Below, in pieces: positions 34,413-34,487 of a stretch of DNA of 34,487 nucleotides. A program made the translations under genes and the position numbers. The notes beneath the pieces were generated by a model. That model had not been told where the DNA came from, ran no database searches, and saw only the letters and a program-made list of their open reading frames with translations. This stretch comes from Bacteroidales bacterium (GTDB taxonomy: Bacteria; Bacteroidota; Bacteroidia; Bacteroidales; UBA10428), in assembly GCA_016926205.1 (NCBI GenBank), contig JAFGPB010000043.1:1-34487 (forward strand), in the 5' to 3' direction. Numbering within the stretch: position 1 is the stretch's first letter; every line of letters begins with the position of its first letter.

Positions 34413-34487
34413 AAAGTGATTGGTTAGAAACAAATACCCGGATGCAGGGGAGTGAAGCATGCCGATCCCGTTTCATGACTCCCTCAA

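Noticed and set aside
34448-34487. Possible start of another gene (ATG 34459 after GGGGAG) and a bulged inverted repeat at the right edge
   Set aside because: Only nine codons are visible and the repeat arms need a 4-base bulge. The edge of the window does not allow a decision.
1-34487. Mobile elements, CRISPR arrays, tRNA or rRNA genes
   Set aside because: I found no transposase, integrase, long terminal repeats, regularly spaced repeats or recognisable RNA gene sequence.

Overview
This window looks like chromosomal DNA of a Bacteroidota bacterium, probably from the order Bacteroidales/Marinilabiliales or a relative. Three things point there. Several genes carry the Bacteroidota promoter signature TAnnTTTG just upstream of their starts, usually without a strong Shine-Dalgarno sequence. 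A secreted subtilase ends in a type IX secretion sorting domain. The protein families and their order (NtrC-type regulator with kinase beside an efflux operon, CzcA fused to an outer-membrane protein) also fit. I see no insertion sequence, prophage, CRISPR array, tRNA or rRNA.

Layout. At 1-549 there is the 3' part of an ATP-grasp (D-Ala-D-Ala ligase-like) gene, facing a deoxyhypusine-synthase-like gene on the minus strand (617-1636). Next comes a two-component pair on the minus strand: a sigma-54-dependent response regulator (3190-4566) and its membrane kinase (1845-3200). It is divergent from an export operon of adaptor, ABC ATPase and TolC-like channel (4833-8227) that has no permease gene. 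A perfect dyad and a sigma-54-like promoter lie between the two units. panB (8258-9076, minus) and dnaK (9396-11318) are separated by 319 bases of non-coding DNA. That gap holds a near-perfect sigma-54 promoter and two sets of tandem repeats.

From 11467 to 23296 lie two RND efflux systems. The first is a CzcA-like heavy-metal pump translated as one chain with its TolC-like outer-membrane channel, followed by a CzcB-like adaptor. The second is a TetR-controlled operon of channel, lipoprotein adaptor and HAE1/AcrB-like pump, with a clear promoter and candidate operator before tetR. From 23416 to 27543 comes a plus-strand cluster of a MORN-like repeat protein, a T9SS-secreted subtilase, and xseA and xseB. 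On the minus strand are lnt (27687-29318) and the hydrogenase maturation genes hypD, hypC and hypF (29428-33167). The window ends with a divergent gene for an exported protein made of about nine 34-38-residue beta-rich repeats that I cannot assign to a known family.

How they work together: about half of the window is cell-envelope export (three tripartite systems, each with its own outer-membrane channel) under two different kinds of control. Most of the rest is housekeeping (PanB, DnaK, ExoVII, Lnt). The most interesting signals are the apparent sigma-54 control of dnaK, the pump-channel polyprotein with an internal signal peptide, the permease-less ABC operon with its dyad, and the unassigned repeat protein.
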